Shown: positions 35,489 to 44,746, numbered from the stretch's first letter. The stretch: 64,000 bases of DNA from Agromyces bracchium (GCF_009709675.1 NZ_WMLB01000022.1:62001-126000), one strand, 5' to 3'. The notes: generated by a model from the sequence alone, not told the origin. Numbers and translations are program-made.

Positions 35489-36490
35489 ATGGCGAGCACC
35501 GAACACGACAGCCTCTACCTGCACCCCGACCGCAACATCGCGCTCGAGCTGGTCCGGGCGACCGAGGCGGCCGCCATCCGTTCGTACCCGTGGATCGGCC
35601 GCGGCGAGAAGCTCGCCGCCGACGGGGCCGCGGTGGATGCGATGCGCGCGTTCCTCGGCACGGTGAACTTCGACGGCGTCGTGGTGATCGGCGAGGGCGA
35701 GAAGGACGAGGCGCCCATGCTCTTCAACGGCGAGCGCGTCGGCAACGGGCGCGGGCCGGCGTGCGACATCGCGGTCGACCCGATCGACGGCACGTCGCTG
35801 ACCGCTGCCGGTCGCCAGAACGCGCTGTCGGTCATCGCGGTCGCCGACCGGGGCACCATGCTCGACGCGTCCTCGGTGTTCTACATGGACAAGATCGTGA
35901 CGGATGCCTCGGGCTTCGGCGTCGTCGACATCCGCAAGCCCATCGGCGAGAACCTGCGGGCGCTGGCGAAGGCCAAGGGCAAGGAGGTCGGGGAACTGCG
36001 CGTCGCGGTCCTCAACCGTCCCCGGCACGAGCAGCTGATCGCGGAGATCCGCGAGGCGGGCGCCGGCACGCGGCTGATCAGCGACGGCGACGTCGCGGGG
36101 GGCATCAACGCGGCCCGGTACGAATCGCGCATCGACATGTGCGTCGGCATCGGCGGCAGCCCCGAGGGCATCACGACCGCGTGCGCGATCAAGGCGCTCG
36201 GCGGGTTCATGCAGGGCCGGCTCGCGCCGAAGGACGACGAGGAGCGGGCGCGCGGCGAGGCCGCGGGCCTGGACTGCGACCAGGTCTACGAGCTCGACGA
36301 CCTCGTGCGCAGCGACAACACGTTCTTCGTCGCGACGGGCGTGACCGATGGCGAGCTCGTCGACGGCGTGCGCAAGAAGGGCCCGATCATCCGCACCGAG
36401 TCGATCGTGCTCCGCGGCAAGTCGGGCACCATCCGCCGCATCGTCGCCGACCACCTCGTCGAGAAGTGGCTCGACGACACCGACCGCTGA
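35489..36490 (+). CDS. glpX: Class II fructose-1,6-bisphosphatase
   Basis: 333 residues. Full-length GlpX: VVIGEGEKDEAPMLFNGERVG, DIAVDPIDGTSLTAAGRQNALSV, MYMDK-like region, GIGGSPEGITTACAIKALGG and the C-terminal SIVLRGKSGTIRRIVADHLVEKWL. It removes the 1-phosphate of fructose 1,6-bisphosphate and is the usual actinobacterial gluconeogenic FBPase. ATG 35489 is chosen over ATG 35468 because AGGAGGA (35475-35481) gives 7 nt spacing and lies inside the longer form. This is the canonical copy; the paralogue is at 29345. Confidence 0.94.
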   Translation: MASTEHDSLYLHPDRNIALELVRATEAAAIRSYPWIGRGEKLAADGAAVDAMRAFLGTVNFDGVVVIGEGEKDEAPMLFNGERVGNGRGPACDIAVDPIDGTSLTAAGRQNALSVIAVADRGTMLDASSVFYMDKIVTDASGFGVVDIRKPIGENLRALAKAKGKEVGELRVAVLNRPRHEQLIAEIREAGAGTRLISDGDVAGGINAARYESRIDMCVGIGGSPEGITTACAIKALGGFMQGRLAPKDDEERARGEAAGLDCDQVYELDDLVRSDNTFFVATGVTDGELVDGVRKKGPIIRTESIVLRGKSGTIRRIVADHLVEKWLDDTDR

Positions 36491-36540
36491 TCGCCGGGTC
36501 GCGGGCGCTCTGATCCAGGTGCTCGCCCCACTGCCCTGAG

Positions 36541-36579
36541 CGGACGGGCCTGTCCGATTCCGGGCGAGTGCCGCAGACT
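36541..36579 (+). promoter_or_regulatory. Near-palindrome and -10 box upstream of MFS gene
   Basis: CGGACGGGCCTGTCCG (36541-36556) is a 16-bp palindrome with one mismatched pair. CAGACT (36574-36579) ends 6 nt before GTG 36586, giving a leaderless-type start. The palindrome could be an operator for the exporter or part of the glpX terminator. Confidence 0.5.
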
Positions 36580-36585
36580 GGTCGG

Positions 36586-37956
36586 GTGACCTCCGAGACC
36601 CGGATGCCGCGCGCACTGCGGCCGTTCTCCTCGGCCCAGTATCGACGGCTCGTGGTCGCCCTCTCCGCGTCGTTGCTCTCGGCGGGGGCGTGGATCGTCG
36701 CTGCCGCGTGGCAGGTCATCGAACTCGGCGGAACGCCGATCGACCTGTCGATCGTGGCCGTCGGGGCGAGCCTCGGTCTCGTGCTGGCCGTGCTCGTCGG
36801 CGGGGTCGTCGCCGATCGCGTGCCGCAGCGGCGGATCCTCCTCGTCATCGAGACGGCGCGGGCCGTGGTCTTCGCGGTCGCCGGCCTGCTCGCCGCGGCG
36901 GGGCTCATCGAGGTGTGGCATCTCGCGGTGCTCTCCTTCGTCCTGGGCGTCGCCGACGGGTTCTTCTACCCGGCGTACTCGGCGTGGCTGCCGGCACTGC
37001 TGCCCGCTGAGCAGCTGCTCGCGGCGAACGGCGTCGAGGGCGTGCTGCGACCGGTCGCCCAGAATGCGGCGGGCCCGGCGCTCGCGAGCCTGCTCATCGC
37101 GGTGCAGGCGCCGTGGCTCGCGTTCCTCGTCGTCGGCGCGCTGCAGGTGGTCGCGATCGTCGCGCTCGCGGTCATGCGGACCACTCCGCTGCGGCGCGAC
37201 CTCGAGGAATCGGAGGCGCACCCGCTCCGGCAGATGGCGGTCGACCTCCGCGACGGCTTCGCCTACCTGCTGCGCACGAGGTGGCTCTTCGCTACGCTGG
37301 CGTTCTCGATCCTGCTCGTGCTCGTCGTGATCGGCCCGATCGAGGTGCTGATCCCGTTCGCCGTGCGCGACCAGACCGGCGGCGGGGCCGGCGAGTTCGC
37401 GCTGGTGCTCGCGTCGTTCGGGATCGGCGGGGCGATCGGGTCGTTGCTGGTGTCGTCGTTCCGGCTCCCGAGACGCTACCTGACCCTCATGATCCTCGCG
37501 TGGGGGTTCGGGTGCCTGCCGCTCGCCGTGATCGGCGTGACGCCCTGGCTCTGGGTGATGGTCGTCGCGACGTTCGTCTGCGGCTTCCTGTTCGATGCGG
37601 CCCAGGTCGTGTGGGGCACGCTGCTGCAGCGGCGCGTGCCGCCCGCGATGCTCGGACGCGTCTCGAGCCTCGACTTCTTCGTCTCGCTCGCCCTCATGCC
37701 GTTGTCGATGGCGATCGCGGGGCCGGTCGGCGAGTGGCTCGGGCTCGCACCCGCCTTCCTCATCGCGGGCGTCGTGCCGCCGATCCTCGCGATCGTGACC
37801 CTTGCGACGGCGCGACTCGGACAGGACGAGCTCGCGCACCCGCTCGACGACGGCCAGATGGATGCCATGCAGACGACGGGTGCCGAGGCGGCCGCGGGGT
37901 TCGCGCCGCCGGTCGATGAGCGGCACGCACCCCCGGACTCCGAGCAGTCGACCTGA
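36586..37956 (+). CDS. MFS transporter (EntS/MFS_3-like exporter)
   Basis: 456 residues and 10-12 hydrophobic segments. GGVVADRVPQRRILLVIETARAVVFA after TM2 and the FYPAYSAWLPALLPAEQLLAANGVEGVLRPVAQNAAGPALA block are typical of EntS-like exporters of siderophores and drugs. A hydrophilic tail of about 45 residues ends the protein. No regulator or substrate genes are adjacent. GTG 36586 is chosen from the leaderless -10. Confidence 0.87.
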   Translation: MTSETRMPRALRPFSSAQYRRLVVALSASLLSAGAWIVAAAWQVIELGGTPIDLSIVAVGASLGLVLAVLVGGVVADRVPQRRILLVIETARAVVFAVAGLLAAAGLIEVWHLAVLSFVLGVADGFFYPAYSAWLPALLPAEQLLAANGVEGVLRPVAQNAAGPALASLLIAVQAPWLAFLVVGALQVVAIVALAVMRTTPLRRDLEESEAHPLRQMAVDLRDGFAYLLRTRWLFATLAFSILLVLVVIGPIEVLIPFAVRDQTGGGAGEFALVLASFGIGGAIGSLLVSSFRLPRRYLTLMILAWGFGCLPLAVIGVTPWLWVMVVATFVCGFLFDAAQVVWGTLLQRRVPPAMLGRVSSLDFFVSLALMPLSMAIAGPVGEWLGLAPAFLIAGVVPPILAIVTLATARLGQDELAHPLDDGQMDAMQTTGAEAAAGFAPPVDERHAPPDSEQST

Positions 37957-37981
37957 CCGCGCGGCGAGCGGTCGCCCGACG

Positions 37982-39478
37982 TCAGGAGGACGCCGAGCGC
38001 CGGATGTGCTCGTCGAGGTCGGCGCCGTCGAAGTCGTCGTCGATCTCGAGCGTGAACCCGTCGGTCGCCTGGGCTTCAGGGTCGGCCGCCTCGGCCCCGC
38101 CGCGGGCCTCGTCGGCCGTCGGCGACGCGGCCGCCTCGGCGCCGAGCGGATCGCCCCCGGTGAGTTCGGGCGCCGACAGGCGCCGGGGGGACTCGTGGAT
38201 CGGCGTCGGCTCCTCGACGAGCGAGAGCTTGGTCTCGTTGATGCCCGGGAACTGGCGCGCGGTCACGAGCACGCGCGACTCGAGCGAGCTGGCGAACTTG
38301 TTGTAGCTGTCGACGGTGCGCTCGATGGCCTTGCGCAGCGAGTCGGCGTGGCCGGCGAGCACCCCGATGCGCTGGTATAGCGTGGTGCCGAGGTCGAACA
38401 GCTTCTTCGCCTCGTCGGAGACCGCCTGCTGCTGCCACGCGTAGTCGATGGTCTTGAGGACCGCGAAGAGGTTCACGGGCGAGGCGAGCGCGACGCGTCG
38501 CTCGAACGCGTAGTTGAGCAGGCCGGCGTCGGCCTCGAGGGCGGCCGAGAGCAGCGACTCGTTCGGGATGAACGCGATCACGAACTCGGGGCTCGCGGCC
38601 AGGCCCTCCCAGTAGGTCTTCTTGCCGAGCGCGTCGATGTGCGACCGCATGGCCTTGACGTGCTTCTCGATGAGCGACTTGCGCCGTGCGCCCTCTTCGC
38701 CGGTGGCGGTCTCGGGAATGCTCGACGCCTCGAGGTAGTGCTCGAGCGGAACCTTCGAGTCGAGCGGGATGTACTTGCCGCCGGGGAGGTTCACGACCAT
38801 GTCGGGGCGGCCGCGGCCCTGGTCGGTCGTGACCTGGGTCTGGAGCTCGAAGTCGACGTGCTGGGTGAGGCCGGCGGCCTCGACGACGCGGCGGAGCTGG
38901 GTCTCGCCCCAGACGCCGCGCGTGCTGTTGTTGCGCAGCGCGCTCGCGAGGGACTCGGTCGTCGCGCGGAGCTCGGCGTCGGAGAGCTGCGCGCGCTTCA
39001 GCTGCTCGGCGATCGAGCCGTACTGCTCGCTGCGCTGCTGCTCGAGCTCGGACACCTTGCGCTGCATCGTCGAGAGCGTCTCGCGCACCGGGCTCAGCGC
39101 CTGCAGCACCGCGCTCTCGCGGCGCTCGCGTTCGCTCCGCTCGGCCTGGTCGAGCCGCTGCTGCTCGAGCAGCTCGCGCTGGCGCTGCCCCTGCTGCTCC
39201 ACCTGCTCGCGCAGGCCCGCGGCGGCCGTCTCGGCGGCGGCGAGCTCGGCGCGGAGCGCCGCCTGCACGGTCTGCTGCTCGGCGAGCAGCCGCGCGCGCT
39301 CGGCGTCGGCGGCCGCACGCTGTTCGAGGAGCGCCCGCTCGTGTCGTGCCTCGACGAGCGCCGGGTCTTCGGTGGCGGTCGCCTCGCCCGCGGGGCGACG
39401 CTGCGCGACGACGTGCATGACGAGGGCGCCGAGCGTGCCGCCGACGACGAGCCCGATGACGAGGAGGAGGAGGTCCAT
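37982..39478 (-). CDS. rmuC: DNA recombination protein RmuC
   Basis: 498 residues. One N-terminal TM (residues 2-24), a long Ala/Glu/Gln-rich coiled coil (about 40-175), then the RmuC nuclease-like domain: STRGVWGETQLRRVVEAAGL, GRPDMVVNLPGGKYIPLDSKVPLEHY, SPEFVIAFIPNESLLSAALEAD and SPVNLFAVLKTIDYAWQQQ. RmuC limits inversion and recombination at short inverted repeats in E. coli. The C-terminal 80 residues are acidic and disordered. The coding strand has a GAGG-rich start region. Confidence 0.93.
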   Translation of the reverse strand: MDLLLLVIGLVVGGTLGALVMHVVAQRRPAGEATATEDPALVEARHERALLEQRAAADAERARLLAEQQTVQAALRAELAAAETAAAGLREQVEQQGQRQRELLEQQRLDQAERSERERRESAVLQALSPVRETLSTMQRKVSELEQQRSEQYGSIAEQLKRAQLSDAELRATTESLASALRNNSTRGVWGETQLRRVVEAAGLTQHVDFELQTQVTTDQGRGRPDMVVNLPGGKYIPLDSKVPLEHYLEASSIPETATGEEGARRKSLIEKHVKAMRSHIDALGKKTYWEGLAASPEFVIAFIPNESLLSAALEADAGLLNYAFERRVALASPVNLFAVLKTIDYAWQQQAVSDEAKKLFDLGTTLYQRIGVLAGHADSLRKAIERTVDSYNKFASSLESRVLVTARQFPGINETKLSLVEEPTPIHESPRRLSAPELTGGDPLGAEAAASPTADEARGGAEAADPEAQATDGFTLEIDDDFDGADLDEHIRRSASS

Positions 39479-39585
39479 GTCGGCCAGTGTGGCAGCGGCC
39501 CCCGACATCCCTCGGCAGGCCGCCCGGCAGGGCGGCGAGCGGCCCTGCGAGATGCCCGACCGGCAGGCGCGGGAGCAGCAGCGGA

Positions 39586-40203
39586 CTACTGCAGCGCCAT
39601 CGGCCCGTGCTCAGCGCCCCGTTCGCGCGACGCGACCGCGCCGATCGCCCCGACCCGCACCCGGGTCACGTGCGCGAGTCGTTCGAGGTCGCCCGCCTCG
39701 TGCCGCTTCGCGGCGTGCACGACGATCGCCGCGCACGCCTCGGCGTCGGCCAGCGCGTCGTGGTGGGCGAAGTCGTCGAACCCGGCCGCCGCGGCGGCCG
39801 AGGTCAGCCGGTACGACTCGAGGTGGTACGTGCGCCGCGCGATCTGCAGGCTGCACACGTAGCGGAAGTCGGGCACCGCGAGGCCGTGGGCCTCGGAGGT
39901 CGCCCGGATCACGCCCATGTCGAATCCGGCGTTGTGCGCCACGAGCCAGTCGTCGCCGGCGAACTCGCGGAGGAACGGCAGGTGCACCTCCCACCCGTCA
40001 GCACGCTTGACCAGGTCGGGGGTGATGCCGTGGATCCGGATGTTCCAGGGCGAGAAGTCGCCGTGCGGGAACGGCGGGCGGATGTAGCGGTGCTCGCGCT
40101 CGACGACGCGGCCGTCGACGACCTTCACCAGCCCGATCGAGCAGGCCGAGGCGGCGGAGGGGTTGGCGGTCTCGAAGTCGATCGCGGTGAAGCTCACTGG
40201 CAC
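39586..40203 (-). CDS. DEDDh 3'-5' exonuclease (DnaQ-like)
   Basis: 205 residues. The acidic quartet is visible: D and E in FTAIDFETANPSAASACSIGLV, D in VAHNAGFDMGVI, and HDALADAEACAAIVV with the His and last Asp. This is the short type often annotated as DNA polymerase III epsilon-like and used in proofreading or RNA/DNA trimming. GTG 40203 is chosen because GAGGAT lies about 10 nt upstream; a GTG two codons later is the alternative. Divergent from the methyltransferase. Confidence 0.88.
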   Translation of the reverse strand: MPVSFTAIDFETANPSAASACSIGLVKVVDGRVVEREHRYIRPPFPHGDFSPWNIRIHGITPDLVKRADGWEVHLPFLREFAGDDWLVAHNAGFDMGVIRATSEAHGLAVPDFRYVCSLQIARRTYHLESYRLTSAAAAAGFDDFAHHDALADAEACAAIVVHAAKRHEAGDLERLAHVTRVRVGAIGAVASRERGAEHGPMALQ

Positions 40204-40272
40204 GCGGGCATCCTCGCACGCGCCGCCGACGCGGCCCGGCGGCGGGATCGGCGCGCCGCGGGCACCGCACCA

Positions 40273-40301
40273 TTGACGCGCGTGCCCGCAGGGCGTGGAA
40301 T
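40273..40301 (+). promoter_or_regulatory. Sigma-70-type promoter of methyltransferase gene
   Basis: TTGACG (40273-40278), 17-nt spacer, TGGAAT (40296-40301). It would leave a leader of about 20 nt before ATG 40331, which includes GGGGGTGGG as a ribosome site. Confidence 0.5.
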
Positions 40302-40330
40302 GTCCGGTGGGCGGCATCCGGGGGTGGGCG

Positions 40331-41125
40331 ATGGCTGGCGAGGACGACACGGCGACGAGCGTGCGCGGCGGACTCGTCGCGGATCCGGCCGACCCCGACA
40401 CGCGCCGCGCGGCGCGATCGTTCGGCGCCGTGGCATCCGTCTACGGATCGGCCCGGCCCGGGTACACGCTCGAGGCCGTCGAATGGCTGGTCGGCGACGC
40501 CGGTCGCGTGCTCGACCTCGGCGCGGGCACCGGTCGACTGACCGAGGCGCTCATCGCGCTCGATCGGGACGTGGTCGCCGTCGACCCCGTCGAGGAGATG
40601 CTGGACGAGCTCGAGATCAGGGTGCCGGGCGTGCCGCGCATCCTCGGCACCGCCGAGGACCTCCCCGTCGAGGACGCCTCGTTCGACGCGGTCGTCGCGG
40701 GCCAGGCGTGGCACTGGTTCCTCCGCGAACGCGCCGTGCCCGAGATCGCGCGCGTGCTCCGCCGCGGCGGCGTGCTCGGCCTCGCCTGGAACCGCCGCGA
40801 TGCGAGCCCCGATTGGCTCAGGGCCGCGGGCGAGATCATGCACGAGCAGGAGGACCCGTCGGCCTCGTTCGCCTCGACGGTGCGCATCGGGGGCCCGTTC
40901 GGTGCGGTCGAATCCCATCGGGTCGAGTGGGTCCAGCGGATGTCGCGCGCGAGGTTCCTCGACCTGGTCCGCTCGCGCAGCCGGTGGATCACCGCGCCGC
41001 CCGACGAGCAGCGGACGGTGATCGCCGCCGTCGAGACCCTGCTCGTCACGCACCCGGATGTCGCCGGGGCCGACGAACTCGCGATCCCGTACGTCACGCA
41101 CTGCTTCCGCGCCGTCCGCGGCTGA
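40331..41125 (+). CDS. Class I SAM-dependent methyltransferase
   Basis: 264 residues. Motif I VLDLGAGTGRLTEAL near residue 61, acidic motif II VVAVDPVEEML, and motif IV/post I GTAEDLPVEDASFDAVVAGQAWHWF, the pattern of the Methyltransf_11/UbiE group. The AWHWF block is common in actinobacterial proteins of unknown substrate. Ends 74 bp before the convergent CHAT-related gene. Confidence 0.88.
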   Translation: MAGEDDTATSVRGGLVADPADPDTRRAARSFGAVASVYGSARPGYTLEAVEWLVGDAGRVLDLGAGTGRLTEALIALDRDVVAVDPVEEMLDELEIRVPGVPRILGTAEDLPVEDASFDAVVAGQAWHWFLRERAVPEIARVLRRGGVLGLAWNRRDASPDWLRAAGEIMHEQEDPSASFASTVRIGGPFGAVESHRVEWVQRMSRARFLDLVRSRSRWITAPPDEQRTVIAAVETLLVTHPDVAGADELAIPYVTHCFRAVRG

Positions 41126-41199
41126 CCGCCGAGCGGCGCGCGCGACCGTCCGTCGTCCCCGTCGGAATCGGCCGCGGCGAAGGTCCGCGCCCCGGGCGC

Positions 41200-42492
41200 T
41201 CAGGCCGCGAGGGCCCGTGCGTCCGGGTGGCCGTAGACCGCGTACGCGAGCGCGCACGCCTCGCCCGCCGCCCGCGCCGCCTCGCGCGCCAGGCGGGAGG
41301 CCCGATCCACCGGCGATCCGTCCGCGAGTTCCGCGGAGAAGGCCGCCAGGAACGTCTCCGAGAGCGCGCTCCGGCCGCCGCTGCCGCCGCATTCGACGAC
41401 CACGCCGGCTCCGTTGCGCATCGCGTCGGCGGCGCCGCCGTCGGCGGCCCCGCTCCCGCCGGAGCCGAGGGCGACGACGGATGCCGAGGCGATCGTCGTC
41501 GCCGGGCGCCGCGCCGAGGCATCCGTCGTCGACAACCGCACGGCAGCCGGCGGCGCCACGTCGTACAGCCAGCGGGTGAGGCCGAACTGGCCGAGGAACG
41601 GGTCCGCGTCCGACGGCGCGGTGCCCGGGCGACGCACGACGAGCAGTTCCCACGGCAGTTCGGTCTCGCCGGTGGTCTGGACGACGAACCCGTCGAGGTC
41701 GGCTCGGCGGGACCAGAGCAGGTCGCGGGCGCGTCGGTCGAGCACGCGGTCGGCGAAGCGGGCGCCGACCTCGCGGAGCGCCTGCTCGACCGCGCCCGCG
41801 CGCTCGGCGACGGGCAGTTCAGCGCCGACGTCCTTGGCTCGGGCGAGCGAGTCGCGCACGTCCTGCACGAGGCGGGACTTGTCGGCGAGCCGGACGCGGA
41901 ACCGGTGCACCTCGGGCCCGACGCAGAGTGCGACGTGGAGGATCGAGCGACCCCGGGCGTGCTCCTCGTCGACGCGCAGCGTCGGTCGGGAGGCGATCAG
42001 CGGGTCCGCGGTGCCGATGCGCACCGACGCCCGTGCCAGGCCGGCCTGGTCGTGGTCGTCGGAGGCGACGACCTCGCTCGTGAGGCGTGCCGTCGCGAGC
42101 GGCAGTTCGCCCTCGCCGCGCACCAGCACGGTCACCTCGGCGGGACCACGGTCGACGGCGAGCATCGAGAATCGGATCTCGGCGGGTGCCGTCGCGGAAA
42201 GCCGGACCTGGCGACTGCGCCGACCGCCGACGAGGAATCGCAGGCCCCGCGGCACGACCGTCACGGTGACCGGGCGACCGGTGCTGCCGACCTCGCCGCG
42301 ACCGCTGCCGCCGCTGCCCCCGCCCTCGATGCGAGGCGCCGGCGATTCCGAGGTGGTCGCGGCCGCGGCATCCGCTCGCACCAGCCTGACCGTGAGCGTC
42401 GTGGTCGATCCGACCGTCACGATCGGCGTGAGCTCGGCCTGCAGGTGCGCCGCTGCGGCTCCCTCTGCGACGACGCGCCCGTCCTGCGGCAT
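41200..42492 (-). CDS. CHAT-related protein with deleted catalytic core
   Basis: 430 residues. Residues 15-140 look like a beta-sandwich of the kind found in front of CHAT domains (DUF7363-like). Residues 180-325 carry the pre-CHAT helical region, with RRARDLLWSRRADLDGFVVQ and the family hallmark TELPWELLVV near residues 277-286, then DPFLGQFGLTRWLYDVAPP. From there a normal CHAT protease would run about 100 residues through a His-Gly and a Cys block. Here SVVALGSGGSG (about 338-348) passes almost directly to the normal C-terminal part (GAGVVVECGG...FLAAFSAELADGSPVDRASRLAREAARAAG...YAVYGHPDA). No His-Cys dyad is left although the frame is open throughout. AAGGGG precedes ATG. Confidence 0.7.
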   Translation of the reverse strand: MPQDGRVVAEGAAAAHLQAELTPIVTVGSTTTLTVRLVRADAAAATTSESPAPRIEGGGSGGSGRGEVGSTGRPVTVTVVPRGLRFLVGGRRSRQVRLSATAPAEIRFSMLAVDRGPAEVTVLVRGEGELPLATARLTSEVVASDDHDQAGLARASVRIGTADPLIASRPTLRVDEEHARGRSILHVALCVGPEVHRFRVRLADKSRLVQDVRDSLARAKDVGAELPVAERAGAVEQALREVGARFADRVLDRRARDLLWSRRADLDGFVVQTTGETELPWELLVVRRPGTAPSDADPFLGQFGLTRWLYDVAPPAAVRLSTTDASARRPATTIASASVVALGSGGSGAADGGAADAMRNGAGVVVECGGSGGRSALSETFLAAFSAELADGSPVDRASRLAREAARAAGEACALAYAVYGHPDARALAA

Positions 42493-42656
42493 CCGTTCCC
42501 CCTTCGACGGCGTGGTCGCCGTACAGAAATCAGGGCACCCGAGTGGGCGCCCGCGGAGCGAGACTACGCAGCGCGTGCCCGGCCCGCCTCAGGGTGTGCA
42601 CCGAACCTCGCCGGACGGGTCGGGCGCTCCCGGCGTCCGCACAGTCTCGGAAGCCG

Positions 42657-42662
42657 TAGCAT
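42657..42662 (+). promoter_or_regulatory. -10 box, leaderless promoter of DMT gene
   Basis: TAGCAT ends 6 nt before GTG 42669. Confidence 0.6.
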
Positions 42663-42668
42663 TCCCCG

Positions 42669-43649
42669 GTGCCACGTCGCCGCGCGTTCGTCCTGCTCTC
42701 CCTCGCCAACCTGTTCTGGGCGGGCAACTTCGTGTTCGCAGGCGTCATCGCCGAGCAGGTCGACCCGGTGTCGCTGACGTTCTGGCGGTGGTCGCTCGCG
42801 GCCCTTCCGCTGCTCGTCGTGGCGTGGATCGCCGAGCGCCCCGACTGGCGCGCCGCCGCGCGCGAATGGCGCTGGCACCTCGTTCAGTCGGTCTTCGGCC
42901 TGACCGGGTACGCGCTGCTGCTCTACGCGGGCATCGGCATGACCGGGTCGGTGACGGCATCCGTCATCAGCGCGATCAACCCGGCGACGATCGCGCTCGC
43001 CGCGGCGGTCCTGCTGGGCGAGCGGATGTCGCGGACGCAGGGCCTCGGGATCGTGATCGCGTTCGTCGGGGTCGCCGTGGTGCTCACCGGCGGGGACCCG
43101 CTGGCGGCGTTCGCGGAGGGGTTCGGGGTCGGCGACCTGTTCGTGCTCGGCGCCGTCATCGCGTGGACCGTCTACTCGATCATCGCCCGGCGCCTCACGA
43201 CGCCGCCGATCACGGCGACCGCGCTGCAGGCCGCCTTCGCCACGGTCAGCATGCTTCCGGTGATCGCCGTGACCGGGCTCACCGCGCCATCCGACCTCGG
43301 CGGCACGCTCGCCGTCGCCTACATCGTCCTGCTGCCCTCGGTCGCGGGGTACGCGCTCTGGAACGCCGGCTCGGCGAGCGTCGGGCCCGCACGGGCCGGG
43401 GTGTTCCTCAACCTGCTGCCGGTGTTCACGGTGGTCATCGCGCTGCTGCTCGGCCGGCCGATCGACCCGGCCGCCATCGTCGGGGGCGCGGTCGTGCTCG
43501 TCGGCGTGTACCTGACGGTGCGCGTACCGCGGGCGAAGGTCGCGCCCGCGGAGCCGGCTTCGGGCGACCTCGTCGGCCCCGCGGGTCTCTCTCAGGACGA
43601 CGACGTCGCCGGCTCGGCGCCGACCGGACCCGTGCCCCTGCCCCGGTAG
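42669..43649 (+). CDS. DMT family (EamA) transporter
   Basis: 326 residues and ten hydrophobic segments in two EamA repeats (NLFWAGNFVFAGVIAEQVDPVSLTFWRW opens the first; GDLFVLGAVIAWTVYSIIARRL the second). Such carriers export amino acids or other metabolites; specificity is not visible. The last 40 residues are hydrophilic and acidic. Start follows the leaderless -10 box. Its stop codon TAG is part of the -10 box of ychF, so the two genes are back-to-back with separate promoters. Confidence 0.9.
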   Translation: MPRRRAFVLLSLANLFWAGNFVFAGVIAEQVDPVSLTFWRWSLAALPLLVVAWIAERPDWRAAAREWRWHLVQSVFGLTGYALLLYAGIGMTGSVTASVISAINPATIALAAAVLLGERMSRTQGLGIVIAFVGVAVVLTGGDPLAAFAEGFGVGDLFVLGAVIAWTVYSIIARRLTTPPITATALQAAFATVSMLPVIAVTGLTAPSDLGGTLAVAYIVLLPSVAGYALWNAGSASVGPARAGVFLNLLPVFTVVIALLLGRPIDPAAIVGGAVVLVGVYLTVRVPRAKVAPAEPASGDLVGPAGLSQDDDVAGSAPTGPVPLPR

Positions 43650-43652
43650 ACT
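43647..43652 (+). promoter_or_regulatory. -10 box, leaderless promoter of ychF
   Basis: TAGACT overlaps the DMT stop codon and ends 8 nt before GTG 43661. Confidence 0.6.
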
Positions 43653-43660
43653 GGTCGCCC

Positions 43661-44734
43661 GTGGCACTCACCATCGGAATCGTCGGACTCCCGAACGTCG
43701 GCAAGTCGACCCTCTTCAACGCCCTCACCAAGAACACGGTGCTCGCGGCGAACTACCCGTTCGCGACGATCGAGCCGAACATCGGCGTGGTGAACCTGCC
43801 CGACCCACGACTCGAGACGCTCGCCGGCATCTTCGGCTCCGAGCGCATCCTGCCCGCGGCCGTGTCGTTCGTCGACATCGCGGGCATCGTGAAGGGCGCC
43901 TCCGAGGGCGAGGGCCTCGGCAACAAGTTCCTCGCCAACATCCGCGAGGCCGACGCGATCGCGCAGGTCGTGCGCGGCTTCGAGGACTCCGACGTCGTGC
44001 ACGTCGACGGCAGGGTCGATCCGAAGAACGACATGGAGACGATCAACGCCGAGTTGATCCTCGCCGACCTCGAAACGCTCGAGCGCGCGATCACGCGCTA
44101 CGAGAAGGAGGTCAAGGGCAAGAAGCTCGACCCGTCGGTGCTCGCCGCAGCGAAGGAGGCGCAGGAGGAGCTGCAGAAGGGCACGCCGCTCTCGGCCTCG
44201 AAGGTCGACCTCGCGCCGATCGCCGAGCTCGGCCTGCTCACCGCGAAGCCGTTCATCTACGTCTTCAACGTCGACGAGGCGGTGCTGACGGATGCCGCCC
44301 GCAAGGCGGAGCTCGCCGCACTCGTCGCGCCCGCCGAGGCGGTCTTCCTCGACGCCAAGATCGAGTCGGAGCTCATCGACCTCGACCCGGCGGATGCCGC
44401 CGAGCTGCTCGCCTCGACCGGCCAGGATGAGTCGGGTCTCGACCAGCTCGCGCGCGTCGGCTTCGACACGCTGGGCCTCCAGACCTACCTCACCGCCGGC
44501 CCGAAGGAGTCGCGCGCCTGGACGATCCGCAAAGGCTGGAAGGCCCCGCAGGCGGCCGGCGTGATCCACACCGACTTCGAGAAGGGCTTCATCAAGGCCG
44601 AGGTCATCTCGTTCGCCGACCTCGTCGAGACCGGCTCGGTCGCCGAGGCCCGCGCCAAGGGCAAGGCCCGCATGGAGGGCAAGGACTACGTCATGCAGGA
44701 CGGCGACGTGGTGGAGTTCCGCTTCAACGTGTAG
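43661..44734 (+). CDS. ychF: Redox-regulated ATPase YchF (OLA1)
   Basis: 357 residues. P-loop GLPNVGKS at residues 9-16, [11 protein letters not shown] and [20 protein letters not shown] as G2/G3, NVDE in place of the G4 NKxD, which explains the preference for ATP over GTP, and a C-terminal TGS domain ([35 protein letters not shown]...[11 protein letters not shown]). It binds ribosomes and modulates stress responses. A diverged copy of its last codons occurs again at 45465-45500. Confidence 0.96.
   Translation: MALTIGIVGLPNVGKSTLFNALTKNTVLAANYPFATIEPNIGVVNLPDPRLETLAGIFGSERILPAAVSFVDIAGIVKGASEGEGLGNKFLANIREADAIAQVVRGFEDSDVVHVDGRVDPKNDMETINAELILADLETLERAITRYEKEVKGKKLDPSVLAAAKEAQEELQKGTPLSASKVDLAPIAELGLLTAKPFIYVFNVDEAVLTDAARKAELAALVAPAEAVFLDAKIESELIDLDPADAAELLASTGQDESGLDQLARVGFDTLGLQTYLTAGPKESRAWTIRKGWKAPQAAGVIHTDFEKGFIKAEVISFADLVETGSVAEARAKGKARMEGKDYVMQDGDVVEFRFNV
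44708..44726 (+). repeat. 19-bp direct repeat, copy 1 (inside ychF 3' end)
   Basis: GTGGTGGAGTTCCGCTTCA encodes VVEFRF at the YchF C-terminus. An identical 19-mer lies at 45474-45492 in the same orientation, 747 bp away. Confidence 0.95.
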
Positions 44735-44746
44735 CGCCGCTCGGAA

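Noticed and set aside
41414-43660. Long open frame in front of ychF
   Set aside because: It is a shadow of the CHAT-related and DMT genes; YchF begins at GTG 43661 with its P-loop at residue 9.
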